Positions 11,000 through 22,280 of a DNA stretch of 64,000 nt are shown here, in pieces. A model generated the notes under the pieces. The model was given only the letters and a program-made list of their open reading frames with translations. It had not been told where the DNA came from and did no database searches. Numbering within the stretch: the stretch's first letter is position 1; every line of letters begins with the position of its first letter. The stretch is from Euclidia mi. Its lineage: Eukaryota > Arthropoda > Insecta > Lepidoptera > Erebidae. The stretch spans positions 37,495,551 through 37,559,550 of the forward strand of contig OX123186.2 in assembly GCA_944739405.2 (NCBI GenBank). Reading direction: 5' to 3'. The position numbers and the translations under genes were made by a program.

Positions 11000-11650
11000 T
11001 TCATTTATAGGTATATAATTAATAATTTTTGTCTGAATCTTAGGGCTTTTTCTTGGACAACAGACTAACTGCCCACAGTGATCAGACTGTAACATATTAA
11101 TTAAGGATTTTTGTAAAGGCTTAGTGTTAATAAATATATTATCAATACAGGTAGCACTTGTGGCAGTCACTCTAGTTGGTTTTAAAAAAGTATGACTTAA
11201 ATTTTAAGATTTAAATAGATTTAAGAAGTCAAGTGATAAAGAACATTTCTCTAAAATGTTAATGTTGAAGTCACCACGAATAGCAACTATTACGTTTTAT
11301 GGCAATTATTAACTTTGCTTAGGGCATCCTCCATAATTGCTATAAAACTTTCAAAATGTGAATCACTCATAACAATGAACTGATCAAATTCGACACAAGA
11401 TATCTCTATAACTCGCTCAATAGAGAGGCTCACAATATCAGACCTTTCTTTAAATTTTAAAAGTATTTATTATAATTAACGAGTCTCCTCGAATAAATTT
11501 TTCTCTGCTGCTTGAGTTTGCAACGTGGTGGTTGTTGAAATGAAAATGAACTGGTGTGTTTTTAGCCAATGTTCTGTAATACATAAAATATCAATATTGT
11601 TACAGTTCATGAACAATTCCAACTCTAACTCCTGTGGGAAACAAAGAATA
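11000..11650 (-). pseudogene. LINE ORF2: AP-endonuclease region
   Basis: N-terminal endonuclease part of the LINE at 8790-11670; this domain nicks target DNA. On the minus strand one reads NNIDILCITEHWL (about 11600-11560), IERVIEIS and SDSHFESFIAIMEDAL, then RGDFNINILEK near 11270, and ATSATCIDNIFIN followed by SDHCGQLV. The order 'ITE.WL', 'GDFN', 'T...TCIDNIF', 'SDH' is that of apurinic-type LINE endonucleases, including the catalytic SDH. Stops and frame changes occur between blocks. Confidence 0.75.
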
Positions 11651-11907
11651 TATATATATTATTTAATACGGATGGGAATGTGGGAGTATTACTGGTCATC
11701 AACATCTTGTCATATCTATTCAAGCTTAAGTGTGTGTTATTGAAGTCTACGATATTTTTTGTGAAGCAAATAGCCGCCAGATATCAATGTCAACATTTAA
11801 TTTTGTTTTAAATGTTGTTACAAGAAGTCTTCCAACAAATTGTTTTAACAATTACTGGACCTCAGGCTAGTGCTGATATTTGAGTAAAGCAAGTAAACCA
11901 CTAGACC

Positions 11908-12330
11908 TGAAGAAATTCTAAACAAATAAATTACATTAAAGTTTATATTGAGTTACTTGTACGTTTGTTTTAAACACACCCAATAATTAAGAACTATAAT
12001 ATATAACAAGTCAAACTAAAACATTACGAGAGAAAACATACGTATAGTTCTATGATGTCCCGATCTGTCAACTAACCAATGTAGTTTTTTGATGTCTTTA
12101 TCAGCATACTCGAATGAAGAGCTGAAGAAATTCTGAACAAAATAATAATAAATTACATTAAAGGTTATATATGTAGTTATTCGTACGTTTATTTTAAACA
12201 TGCAAGAATTAAGAACTATAACATGTCAAACTAAAAAACAACGAGAGAAAACATACGTATAGTATTGTAAGTAATAGATCAATGCGTATAGTTCTATAAT
12301 GTCCCGATCTGTCAACTAAGCAATGTATGT
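11908..12330. repeat. Tandem duplication, about 215-bp unit, specific to segment A
   Basis: 'gaagaaattctRaacaaa' starts at 11909 and 12124, and both units continue through 'tacattaaaG', 'caagaattaagaactata' and 'cccgatctgtcaactaa'. Segment C has one unit only (59550-59710). The duplication therefore arose in A after the copies diverged, or collapsed in C. Confidence 0.8.
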
Positions 12331-12604
12331 AGTTGTAACCCGCTTTCAGGCACAAGCCTTGACTAAGTTAGCCGTTAAATTTATTTAAGCTTCTGACTAG
12401 CCGTAACTAGCATCATAAATGTTTTACAACAACTGAGGTCGACAGCTTAACGCATTCTGTGAAGCGGCAATCTGAGGTGGAACGCCTACCCACTTAACTA
12501 CATTTTAGATTCGACACGGAACGATTCACAGTGCTATTTTCAACCAGACAGGTAAGAAACTAACTAACATGTTTCAACTGTATAACATTTTATGTTTTTT
12601 TTTT

Positions 12605-12855
12605 ATATAGACTCACGCCTTTAATCCCCGAAGGGGTAGGCAGAGGTGTTATATTGCACCCACATTTCGCCATGAATTTTTAGGTCCCACGTTATAGGGG
12701 CCGAGCCTATTGCCGTTACCGGGCACATCACCAGACTCCGTGCTGCTACTGAGAATTCGGAAAAACCCAGTAACACTTTTGCCCGACCCGGGAATTGAAC
12801 CCGGGACCTCCAATCAGCAGTCGCATACGCTATATCCACTGGACCACGGAGGCAG
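12605..12855 (-). mobile_element. tRNA-derived SINE, nearly full length
   Basis: On the minus strand the head reads 'tgcctccgtggtccagtgga' (A box) and 'gggttcaattcccgggtcgg' (B box), then a body with 'gtaatgccgg'-type sequence, and the tail 'gcgtgagtctat' at the low-coordinate end. Segment C has the empty site (ttttaattttaaacttggag, 59971) where A has ttttat on both sides. It is thus a retroposed copy younger than the A/C split. It is a Pol III-transcribed non-coding family mobilised in trans by a LINE. Confidence 0.85.
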
Positions 12856-13319
12856 TTTTATTTTTAACTTGGAGATAAAACGAGTAGTTGAGTCAAAATA
12901 TATTATCGCTCTTTCTGCTTCTGATAACAAGTTGTTTTAAGATTCATTTGTAAAGTATTTGAGTTTTAATTAAAATATTTTCCGAACGGATCCCGGAACA
13001 TAAAAAATATTTTGGCAAACCAAGTGCGGTCAAGAGATCTGCACAAAACACAGTGTAATACGACGGAATACATAAAAAGCACTTTCGCCTCTACTTTCGA
13101 TTAGGTTACACACATAAATCTATCCATTAAAACGCTTTTAAAATGTAATGCTTATATTTTTTTCTAGAAACCGTCAAAATTACAATGAAAACTGTAGAAG
13201 TATGAACTGGCCAAGTCCCCTATATACCTTTAACACGCTTATGGACGCACAGACGAACGTGGGAAAATTATAGGGTTTCCTCGTTTACTAGCTTGCGACA
13301 CCTGAATGGGTGTCGACTG

Positions 13320-13960
13320 CACTAATGGCCTAGTGGTTTAAGTGCTCAATGTCTCTTATGTTTGTGGGTTCGATCCACATAGACATACGAAACAACACTT
13401 TGTGTTATTCGCGTCTTGTTGTGGCGAGATGGGTGTGCTTCGTATCCGTAGCATGAATGTTTGTAAAGTCCCCCGCGACACAGGATTTATTCCTAGAGCT
13501 GCAGTGTAGTGACGGATTGCGAACATAAGGTGACAAAATCCATCACGAACCCACCACGTACCCTCGGATTGACCACCCCGACTATTGCAATAGAAAGAGG
13601 TTGACAATACCGAACTCCTCTGAAAGGATAAGGGATATATAGAAATGGTATGGGTTCCAGGAAGATATCTAACTTGCAGTATGCCGCTGTATGCGCCGAC
13701 TATGCTTCGACACGTGTTTCGCCTCTGCACGAAGCATCCATAGGAGCGATGGCCAACGACTGAGCCTGATACAGGAAGCAAATAATATATTTGCGAAGAG
13801 ACAGAAAACTCGACATCAAACGGTATTCCAACCCGTTTTACCAGCGCGGTATAGTATGACAAATCCTTTTAGTAACTCACAATACTATTGTGATCCAAAT
13901 TAAGAGAGGCTATGTCCAGCAGTGGTAATGCAGTTGTCCTTAAAAACAATTTGTGTATTC
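13320..13960. mobile_element. Composite SINE-like repeat with tRNA-like head
   Basis: Opens with 'aatggcctagtggtttaag' (A-box-like) and 'gtgggttcgatccacat' (B-box-like), followed by a body containing 'tttattcctagagctgcagt' and family X sequences ('ccaacccgttttaccagcg', 'ctcacaatactattgtgat'). Segment C carries the same head at 60718-60790 but the body blocks are in a different order. In A a block with 'acccaccacgtaccctcgga' sits before the family X part; in C it comes after. The rearranged order suggests block shuffling or independent nested insertion. Confidence 0.6.
13709..13744 (-). ncRNA. Degraded hammerhead-ribozyme-like motif
   Basis: The minus-strand sequence 'ctatggatgcttcgtgcaga' continues 'ggcgaaacacgtgtcg'. 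It is the paralog of the better motif at 61182-61216: the GAAAC and the GTC-type cleavage site are kept, but the CTGANGA box is reduced to CTATGGA and stem II has a mismatch. It is probably inactive. Confidence 0.3.
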
Positions 13961-14319
13961 AAGTACATATGTAAGTAAAATAATTAAACTAAAGTTACAG
14001 TAACTAATTTAATTAATTATATAGTAGTTTACCAGACCAAATATTATCTTATACATAGTTAATACGACATCAGCTAATGCGTGACAACAATATCTCGCAA
14101 CTTCGACATGCAATGTTGTCGGTGTATTTACTGAGGAATTCATACCTACCTAACATGTCATTTTGTAATATTAACATCTCGGGCGATGCCGAGTCCCACC
14201 CATCACGTAACTTATAGAACTATGTGATACGTAATATGGTGAATATGGCATAATACTGTTTACAATGAACATGATCTTAATATTATTAGAATATTAAGAT
14301 ATTCTAGAAAATGTAGGTA

Positions 14320-14412
14320 CTGCTCTTGCGCTACGCTTGGCTCGTTTTGGCTATTTGTCTATCGAACTCTAGTGGTTAGCCGGAGGTCATAGGTTCCATT
14401 CCCATCCAAGAT
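14320..14412 (+). mobile_element. Possible tRNA-like SINE fragment
   Basis: 'ctctagtggttagccggagg' with 'ataggttccattcccatcc' downstream resembles A and B boxes spaced as in tRNA-derived SINEs. No second copy in the window supports it. Confidence 0.3.
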
Positions 14413-14812
14413 TCTTTTTTATCTGATGAGTTATTAGCTCTGCAATAGCAAAACAGTTATCTTGTTACTAAACTACGTTTACTGCTTCTACCTAGAATGA
14501 AACCAGATAAACTAATTCTGTGAGCTTCCAGGTTAATTTTAGATATATATTCAAATAAGTCCAGAAGAATGTAAATTATAAATTGTATTATATTCTTTAA
14601 CGAGTGTTACTTGAGTGTACTTGAGGAACACGTTAGTACCTGCTTCGTACTATGAATAGAAGCAACTCACAGTCTGAAACTACCGCACCAACCAACAGAA
14701 GTAGTAACATTTAAAGTCAAGCATAACTTTCTATCTCTAGACTGTTAGCGAGAAAATAGATCGTCTGCCCTTTCCGTTTTAGACTTGACATAGAACGATA
14801 TCTTTCGTATTA

Positions 14813-16385
14813 AAAATAATAATAATAATAAATATTGTTTATTTCTCTCAAAAAGGTACAATGGTATTCTTATATTTATAGATATAGTAAAAACAGAAAC
14901 CTTGTTGTGAGCTGGAGTCTGAGCTAGGTTCGAAACCTGTGTGACAGATCTCCAGTCCTCTCCTCTAAACACTACAAAAGTTACCTAAGTATCTACACCT
15001 ATCAAAAAAGTGTCACAAAAACAAAAATAAGAGAAATAATTTATAAACCGTAGTAGTGTGTATGTTTGTCTGTGTAGGTTTGTGGATGTGTGTGACTGTT
15101 GCGTGTGAGAGTTGTGTGTGTATGTGTGTATAAGTGTAGTGTGTGAGAATTGTGTATGTGTATTTGTGATAGTCGTCTATTTTAATGTGGAAAATATATT
15201 TTCAGTGCCGTCATAGTCTAAGTTACATAGCCATTGAGTTACTGCCTTTTTACACTCATTCTTGGACATAGGGTATAAATTTAGAATTTTGTTTAGCCTA
15301 TTGTACACGTAATTTCCCAGGAAGTAGAAACATCTTTGGGCTAGACTAGTTCTGACCGAAATAAAGGGACAAACGTTATGTTTCCGACGAGCGTGATGTA
15401 ACATTAACGGATCGTATTTGGTGTTTGTATGGGTCGTAAAAATGAGGTTCAGAATAAATAATTTTCGCACCGAGAGTACATTACAGGTTTTGTAAAGTTC
15501 GGTGGTAGGAAATTGGTACGGGAGTCTCCAACCTACTTTTAGTACCGCTCTTTGGGCGCGTTCTAACTTTAGCAGATGTGTTTTATGTGTTCCTCCCCAT
15601 GCAGCGATGCAATACTGCGTGACCGATTGGCAAAGAGCTAAATAGGTGAGCTTGAGAACCTGAATGTCGACTATACTGTTGAGAGCTTTGAATACAAATA
15701 TAAGTTTTCGCAATCTGGTGGTAAGTATGTCAATATGTGAGTGAAAAGAAAGAAGATCATCTATTTGTACTCCAAGATATTTAACATAGTTGGTTCGAGA
15801 CAAAGCAGGGCAACTACACGATGGATGGGCCAGGACATTGCAGGAGTGAGCAACGAGAGAATGGGAAGATGCCAAAGGCTTGCCTAGAGTGGTCAATGAA
15901 AAGGTAAGATAATGTGTTTTTCCAGTATTGAGGGTGAGCCGATTCCTAGCCAACCAATTAGTGACTGAGTTAAGACTGGACTGAGCACTCGCGAACGCTG
16001 ATTCCCAAGTATCACCATAAGATATGAGAGCAGTATCGTCGGCGTACGTAAATATAGTGGTATTATGTAGCTGAGATTGACAGAAGTCGTTAATATAAAA
16101 TAAGAATAACGTAGGTCCCAAGATACTGCCTTGTGGGACTCTATTTTTAACAGGAAGCTCATCGCTACAGTAATTACAAATCCTAACATACTGCCGTCTG
16201 TCGTCAAGATAGGTTTTGAAGAAGGATAGTTGAGTACCTCTGATCCCGAATTTTTCGAGCTTTGCGGAAAGGATAGAGACTGAAACTGCGTCAAACGCCT
16301 TAGCAATATCCAAGAAAACACCTATAACTTTTTGTTTATGGTCAAGCTTAGCTACTATAACGTTGGTTAGGTCTAGGACTGCGTT
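14813..16385 (-). mobile_element. 5'-truncated LINE, minus strand
   Basis: One continuous open frame for the C-terminal half of ORF2 (16383-15177), then a TG/CA-rich 3' UTR (15040-15176) and a 3' end with ataaac and a TAA-rich tail at 14813-14860 (minus-strand sense: aataaa, then ttattattatt). The 5' truncation at about 16385 is the usual outcome of incomplete reverse transcription. No clear target duplication was identified. Confidence 0.8.
15177..16383 (-). pseudogene. LINE ORF2, reverse transcriptase half, uninterrupted but truncated
   Basis: About 400 codons open on the minus strand without a stop. Motifs in order: TNVIVAKLDHKQKVIGVFLD at the very start, then IAKAFDAVS, RVPQGSILGPTLFLFYINDF, TYADDTALI (catalytic YADD intact), NWLARNRLTLNTGKT, YLGVQIDD, and the C-terminal region with LTYLALCQSVTQYCIAAWGG and LERAQRAVLK. 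Natural upstream endonuclease and RT finger motifs are absent because of 5' truncation: a stop lies just before 'gtcctagaccta' at 16383. With no internal stop this is a relatively young copy. Clade: Jockey/CR1-like, not resolved. Confidence 0.8.
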
Positions 16386-19239
16386 TCCTTATTATTTCCT
16401 TTACATGGTTTACACTGCACAAATGTGTAACTAACTGCGTACCTACTAATTAAACGAGATGTATACTACAAATAACGATATGTATAAACTAATGTTTATT
16501 TTATTATTTTAATAGAAATTAAAACTCAATTGAGCAAAACATATTTTAATTCTCAATATATTCTACCGCATGATATCGTACTTATCATACGAAAATATAA
16601 CCGCCTAAATATACTCAATTAATGCCTCATAACGAAACTCACATAAGTACCAAGATAAACAAAAGTATGGCGGTGCAGGCGTACCGAGTGTGTTTAGGCC
16701 GCTATTACTTCGCGTCATCAACATATGGCGACCGAAGCTCACACGTCTTCGTTTATTATACAATATCATACGAGCTTTGTTTGGATACCGACTGTTTTGT
16801 TAAACGCCTACATCATAGCAGATACGTAAGGTCTTCATAAATCTTTTATGATAAACGCTTTTGAAAATAAAATAAAAATAAAATTTTATACAAAAAAATA
16901 AGAACGAGAATACATGTTGAAAAATAATACAAGAATATATTCAAGAGTATAAAACCTAAATAGTAGTCGTTTCGGCCGTTTCCTGAGGCGAATGATATGA
17001 GTTTAACACCTGTATGGGACAAAATACGTGTGATTATATTGCATTATGCTTGCAAAACGTCATGACAAATGTAGAGCAAGAGGTTTCGTAAAAGATTTTT
17101 AAAAAAATTGGCGATTTATTTTAATAATGTTTTTAGACTGGGTCTTAGCGCGCAAAAATCTTATGATAAGCATAGTAATAGGCTATTTAGTATCCACCCT
17201 ATCAGAAAAAGATACCTAAATCTTATGCCAATAAACAAATATTAACATTAACATATTATGAATCCGCTACGTAGACATAAATGAAACCGAATAACGTATT
17301 CGTTCATTTAAAGTAGCATCTGCAATCCGCTTTATAAGGTTAATCTGATTAGTGTAACTAGAAAAACTGTACCGCTAGTTCACAATGAGCTGGCTTGAAA
17401 GAGACGAGCAGCAATCGACGCTCCGTCCTATTATATATTTTGTGTTTTAGGAGATTTTATTATTTCTGTAATTAATAAAATGGAGACAATAAAGTGTTGT
17501 GTGATTTTTATACTACGGCGCCCTTTGTGTTTAAAATAATGCTGTACATACTGTGTCTTTACTTTAATAACCTTGAATGTAAGAGGAAAGCTTAGTCTAG
17601 ATCAGCGGACTGCTACGCAAAGGGTCTCGTCTGGGGTTGAACCCCGCGAGCACTATTTATTATTTGTTGTTCCAAGTGTGTAGTATCCAGGATGTATATT
17701 TAATCCTTGCGGCCTGCTGCCTGACATTAAAATAAAATACGGAAACTTGAACTAAAATTTCATCACAAAATCACTTACAAACACACATATTAAAACCAAC
17801 ATCACTTATAACAATTTGTATTAAACTCGTCATTACATAACAGTATAATCATCATCACATAATAATGGTCGTTGTTTCATAAAAACATTCGACATTAACA
17901 ATTTAATTTTAACAAGTTCACAGTCACAGCGAGAGCTTCGTTGCAATTATTTTCGAACGCATTTGTTCGACAGACTTTTGATTGATTGTTTAAAAATACA
18001 CGATAATATAGGCAAATTAATGTACCGTTGCTATCTTTGACTTTGACGTAATTTAAAGACCCGACGACTACCATTTATATTATTTAAAAAGCTCTCGTAG
18101 AGAACATAATATGCAAAGTTTTTACAATTCAAACATTATTTTATGTACGTATATGGTATTCAATCTAGTAATCACTGGTGCCTACAAAATTAAGGTATAA
18201 AACTCACAAAACTTTGAAAAGCACTGCAAAATCTAAAGTTATTTCTGTTGTGTTATGCTTTTTTTAAACAGCTTTATGCCTGACCGTGTAAAAAACAATT
18301 TTCGTCGCTTTCCAACGTACCTTTCTCCATATACTAGTACAGCGATTACTGCCTTATAAAAGTAGCAATATCACACGAAAACGAGACAGCGTAGGTAACG
18401 ATCAGTATAAAACATTATAACCGTATAAACTGAGCGCATTACAAACACGAGCTTGCCTAGACTTGGATAGCGTGTGAGTTGAAATTAGTGGGAAATAATT
18501 ACAACACTGCCCAAACCCGTGAGTTTTGAGTTTTAGGTTATTTTGCATTCGCCATTATTTTAACGTCACTGTACGGATAATGCCTATGCAAAATGTTAAT
18601 TTAACAGGGTACTGGTAACTTTATTATGCGTTTTTGTGCGAGTGTTTTAGAAGAAAGGAGGTTTATTAAGCCAAGTCTTTTGTGGCTTATCTGACGTTGA
18701 AAGTTTGTTAAAATGTGTCTACCTATAAAGATGCCTTACCATACCATAATGAGTAGCGTTATTCTTGTTTCAAATATGAAACAGTTTTATTGGAGTTATA
18801 GTTTTTGTAACGACAGAAGACAGACTGACGAAATATTGTAATTAGAAGTAGGTGCATTTAGTGCAGTGCCTTTTCACAGTCTTGGAACATGATTATTATC
18901 CTGTAATTCTATATCCTCACAGACTGCTAGGACTACAAATAGTTAATGAGAATTTCCTTTATACCATTCAATAAAAACTGGTGTTAACTGTTCGTTATAA
19001 AGAAGAGCTTTTTACACTATAGGTATAACGTGAAACAATTTTATTAGCTTTAGGAAACTACGAGTATGCATCAAAACTAGAGCTATAATGGTGCTAGTTT
19101 CCATAATGTGTTTTAAGTTCGAAGTGAAATGTATCGTTTATTGATAAGGCACCATTTTCAAGTCATTCATATGAAACTTAATTCAACCATCATTAGCATT
19201 AAGCGATCTCCTTAAATCATTTCATCGACGTTAGTTTTC
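16386..19239. other. No gene seen; AT-rich with one tRNA-like scrap
   Basis: About 2.85 kb without a recognisable coding region. At 17606-17645 'cggactgctacgcaaagggt' and 'ctggggttgaaccccgcg' resemble the B-box half of the SINE head seen at 44615. The rest is low-complexity AT-rich sequence without paralogs in the window that I could detect. Confidence 0.5.
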
Positions 19240-19400
19240 TTCTACAGCCTTTTGCAGTCCACTGCTCGGCTTAAGCCTCTCCTAACTTGCTTCACAGGCC
19301 AGCTGTGAACAAATAAGAGGAGGAGACCCTTTATCAACAAGTCTTGCCAGAGTGGTATAGTATGTACCACTCTGGCAAGACTTGTTGATAAAGAGTCTGA
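19240..19400. repeat. Family X fragment containing a perfect hairpin
   Basis: The minus strand of 19240-19290 reads 'aggagaggcttaagccgagc' and 'agtggactgcaaaaggctg', the family X tail. Bases 19330-19357 and 19365-19392 are exact reverse complements (28-bp arms; ttgccagagtggta and its complement) around the loop tagtatg. The arm sequence matches the family X block 'gccagcgtggtatagta', so the hairpin is an inverted duplication of family X sequence. Confidence 0.8.
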
Positions 19401-19524
19401 TGACGAGCATTCCATCTCTTCGCAAAGCAAATATTTGATTCGTGTATTCTCATTTGTCGTCTCACACAACATCACGGCATTAAATGGAGTAGTAGACATT
19501 TTGTATTCTTAATCCATCAAGCGC

Positions 19525-19695
19525 TACACGAATAATGACAGGCATACGTCTTGTACCCTAAACAGAAGAACATGCATGAGGAATTTGATTGGAGTGAATG
19601 AAGCAAGAGATATATGTATGTCAGTGTCGTTGCAAATGGCGTTCTGTAGTCTACCCCTCCGGGAAACAGGCGTGAGTCTATGTATGTTTGTACGA
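19525..19695 (+). pseudogene. 3' end of a LINE ORF with shared LINE/SINE tail
   Basis: Plus-strand reading gives NRRTCMRNLIGVNEARDICM, one frameshift, CRCKWRSVVYPSGKQA and a stop, then 'aggcgtgagtctatgtatgt'. It matches the C-terminus of the LINE fragment at 30915-31584 (NRRACIKRVMSVEEACEVCK...VVTAYPDGKKA). Only the last 50 or so codons remain. The last codons and the tail coincide with the 3' tail of the SINEs in this window. Confidence 0.75.
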
Positions 19696-20464
19696 TAACT
19701 TGTGAGAACAGGACTGTTATTGTTCATCTTATTTGCTTTATATCATCCTCAAGATCTCAAATAATGCTATCCGTCCGTTCACGCTGCAAGTGCTGCAAAT
19801 TGCATCTCTCATCAAAAATTAAAAAAGTGATATTCCTGTATTTAATATGGAATATGCGAAGGGTTTAATGAAGATTTTTTTGTATTTGCATGTTGCAACT
19901 AATGACTTTAATTTTGTGCCGATTGTTTTTTTATTAAATCTATTTAACTATGCCTAGAAGTATTTTAAACATAGCCGGTACCTGTATTCAATTTTGTTAA
20001 ACGTGTGAGAAAAATAATAAGTACAAGTAATCTTATGTATTTAAACTAGTAATCAGAAACACGGCTTTCAATAAAATAGGTATCTCTTTTTATGAGTTAT
20101 TTATGCACCATTGCAAAGCAATATTGAAGACTTGTAATACACAAGTCAAAGCAATATTGTCACGTTTTATCAATCACTGGTCGATGCATTTTGCTCCGAA
20201 CTAGAATATATGTACAATGTGTACTTATCGCGTGTCTGGTGTAGATCCTGAATAGCGCTATCAAAAGTTTATTTTAATGGACTTATACAGGATCTTAAAT
20301 CGTGTCTTTATGATTTCATCGACGTCCGATGACGACGTTCGATATCGCAGTTTGTTTATCTGCCGTTATACGATTCTAGTTATATGTAGTTCTACAAGAA
20401 TTCAGAAAACATAATATTCCAAAATATAGCAAAACACCCCATTATTCGGCAAGTAAATTCTTAA

Positions 20465-21970
20465 TTTAATGTATGGTTTTTAGATGACGGGACCCTAGGA
20501 GGGGATCCAGATATTGTATTACAAGATTTAGCTCTTCTTAAAAATAAATTCGCATCTATTGGCTTGGGACTAAATTCTAATAAATGTGAGCTGTTTATAA
20601 ATACAACAGACTCTACAAAAAGACTTTCGATACTATCTAAATTTAAAAATTTGGCATCAAATATCAAAATTATTGATAAGACATGTCTTAGACTCCTAGG
20701 TTCTCCAGTATTTGAAGAATCTTTCGATTCTTTCTTAAAGGAAAAGATACAAAATTTCTGTGAAGTTTCAGATCGCCTATTCAAAATTAATATTCACTCC
20801 GCTTATACTATTATTCGATATTTACTTTTCGTCCCAAAATTCACACATGCCTTAAGATCTTCCCAACTTTGGAAAAAATATGCACTTTTAGAACAAGTTG
20901 ACAAAATCATCCAAATTACTTTAAAGAGAATATTAAATGTGGACTTGGACGACCGAGCCTGGCTACAAGCGACATTGCCTATACGTCTGGGTGGGCTCGG
21001 TGTACGCAAAATTTCTAGTGTCAGTTTACCGGCGTTTCTGTCTTCGGTTCACAGCACAGAAGAGTTAACTAGGAAAATTTTATCACCTACACTAGTTAAC
21101 TCAGAAGTGCTGTGCAAAACCGAAGCTGTATACGCCTGGAAAATGGCTTGTCCAAGCACTGATTTGCCTACCAACCTATTCTCCCATAGACAGTGGGACG
21201 CGCCGCTTTGTGACATTGTAAGGAAAAGTCTTTTAGATGCATCTTTTAATGTTGCAGAGCGTGCTCGCTTGCTGGCCGTGGGAGAATGGGAATCGGGTTC
21301 TGTGGCTTCAGGCCTACCATCGTCCAACACTGGAACCATGTTGGACGATGAAACGTTCCGTATCGCCACTTGTCTTCGTTTAAGTGCTCCGTGTGTTTCT
21401 CCGCATCGATGTCATTGTGGAGAAGACGTTCATTGCCTCAGACACCATGGGCTATCTTGCAGCAGAAGCGCTGGTAGAATTCCCCGTCACGCCCATCTGA
21501 ATGACATAATTCGTCGTGCTCTTGTCGCGTCTGGCGTACCTGTTGTACTTGAACCAAATGGTTTGGTACGCGACGACGCTATGTCATTGTTGCCTTGGAA
21601 AATGGGTAGGGCTTTGGTGTGAGACGCAACCTGCGTAGACACCCTCGCGCCATCACATGTTCCAAGCACGGGAGGCCATGCTGGCGCTGCTGCTGCAACT
21701 GCGGAAACCCTCAAACGGCGTAAATACAGTAATTTAGTGAGTAATTACGTGTTTGAGCCGTTTGGGGTGGAAACGCTAGGCTCATGGGGTCCGACCGCTC
21801 GTTCACTATTCCGGAAAATTTCTAAACGTTTAATCGACGTCCGACGTGACCAGAAGGCTGGTTTATTCTTTGCTCAGAGAATCAGCATTGCCATCCAGCG
21901 TGGTAATGCTGCCAGCCTTCTGGGCACGTTACCCGATGACATTGATGCGGAGGCATTTTACGACGCCTAA
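20465..21970 (+). pseudogene. LINE with RLE-type endonuclease, C-terminal half, one in-frame stop
   Basis: A 5'-truncated retrotransposon ORF that opens at the RT catalytic motif, NVWFLDDGTLGG at 20468-20503, and runs about 500 codons. RT and thumb are followed by a Cys/His block (CLRLSAPCVSPHRCHCGED, then HCLRHHGLSC and RIPRHAHLNDII), then VRDDAMSLLPWKMGRALV, one UGA stop (21620-21622), and DATCVDTLAPSHV. The frame stays open to 21970 (FFAQRISIAIQRGNAASLLG). The spacing '(P)D-x12-D' after a CCHC-like block is that of restriction-enzyme-like endonucleases of the R2/R4/NeSL/Utopia-type LINEs. Here the usual P is D. The UGA sits where the family has W, a one-base change. Clade not fixed. Confidence 0.75.
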
Positions 21971-22100
21971 ACCTTGTAAATATTTTCAATTTTTAATTTC
22001 TTTTTACAGTTTTTTGTACATATACTACTTAGACATTAAGATTAGATTAAGCTACATATTGATTATAAAATGATGTTTATTTAATGTATAATTATAAATA

Positions 22101-22280
22101 ATTAAAAATTATGTAACGGGTCTGAATCGTGTTAATAAACGAAAAGAAAGTGTAAGGAAGTGATTCATCCCGTGACCACGCCTGGTGTAACCCATGCCGA
22201 AACGTCGGGACAAATAGAAAGGTATTTCATCTTTCTTTTCGTTTATTAACACGATTCAGACCCGTTACATAATTTTTAAT
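22101..22280. repeat. Perfect 50-bp inverted repeat around an 80-nt centre
   Basis: 22101-22150 and 22231-22280 are exact reverse complements (for example 'acgggtctgaatcgtgttaa' and its complement). The centre contains 'cctggtgtaacccatgccga' then 'aacgtcggga', resembling a hammerhead core. It starts 130 bases after the LINE stop at 21970, so it is either that LINE's 3' UTR or an insertion in it. Confidence 0.85.
22181..22211 (+). ncRNA. Hammerhead-like core, low confidence
   Basis: 'cctggtgtaacccatgccga' plus 'aacgtcgggac' has the order CUGNNGN, short stem, CGAAAC, GUC found in minimal hammerheads of Penelope-like elements, but CTGGTGT differs from CTGATGA at two positions and stem II is weak. 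Confidence 0.25.

Larger units (their letters stand above)
8790..11670 (-). mobile_element. Jockey/CR1-like LINE, minus strand, decayed
   Basis: Endonuclease-reverse transcriptase LINE of about 2.9 kb, 5' end to the right. It is absent from segment C, where 'tttttattgcgtaggcatt' runs directly towards 'gaaggaagtgtgggagtact' (59213-59260). In A these flanks sit at about 8775 and 11680. The 3' end (left) carries a pentamer run, read on the minus strand as tttcatttcatttcc. The ORF is broken at several places. It inserted after A and C separated, or was never in C. Confidence 0.8.
4183..13960. repeat. Segment A: long anonymous repeat unit (paralog of B and C)
   Basis: 4183-6829 aligns over its length with segment B (33460-38342), and 6830-13960 aligns with segment C (57816-61230) once insertions are removed. 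Shared landmarks include 'gaaagtatgtattgtaggcg' (4240 and 34910), 'atgaacgcccgcttg' (6002 and 36247), 'ctgtcctcaatcaaattaag' (6850 and 57840) and 'ctgaggtcgacagcttaacg' (12431 and 59818). No protein family was recognised in the backbone. It may be a segmental duplication or the body of a very large element. The left limit is hidden because the Helitron is inserted at its left edge. Confidence 0.75.

Noticed and set aside
12605..12855. tRNA gene
   Set aside because: A and B boxes are present but no cloverleaf with paired acceptor stem closes, and the sequence continues into a SINE body and tail. The same holds for 7905-7992, 13320-13390, 36651-36720, 44612-44680 and 60722-60790.
15040..15176. 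TG-rich stretch as a functional microsatellite regulator
   Set aside because: It is the 3' UTR of the minus-strand LINE at 14813-16385; low complexity there is explained by the element.
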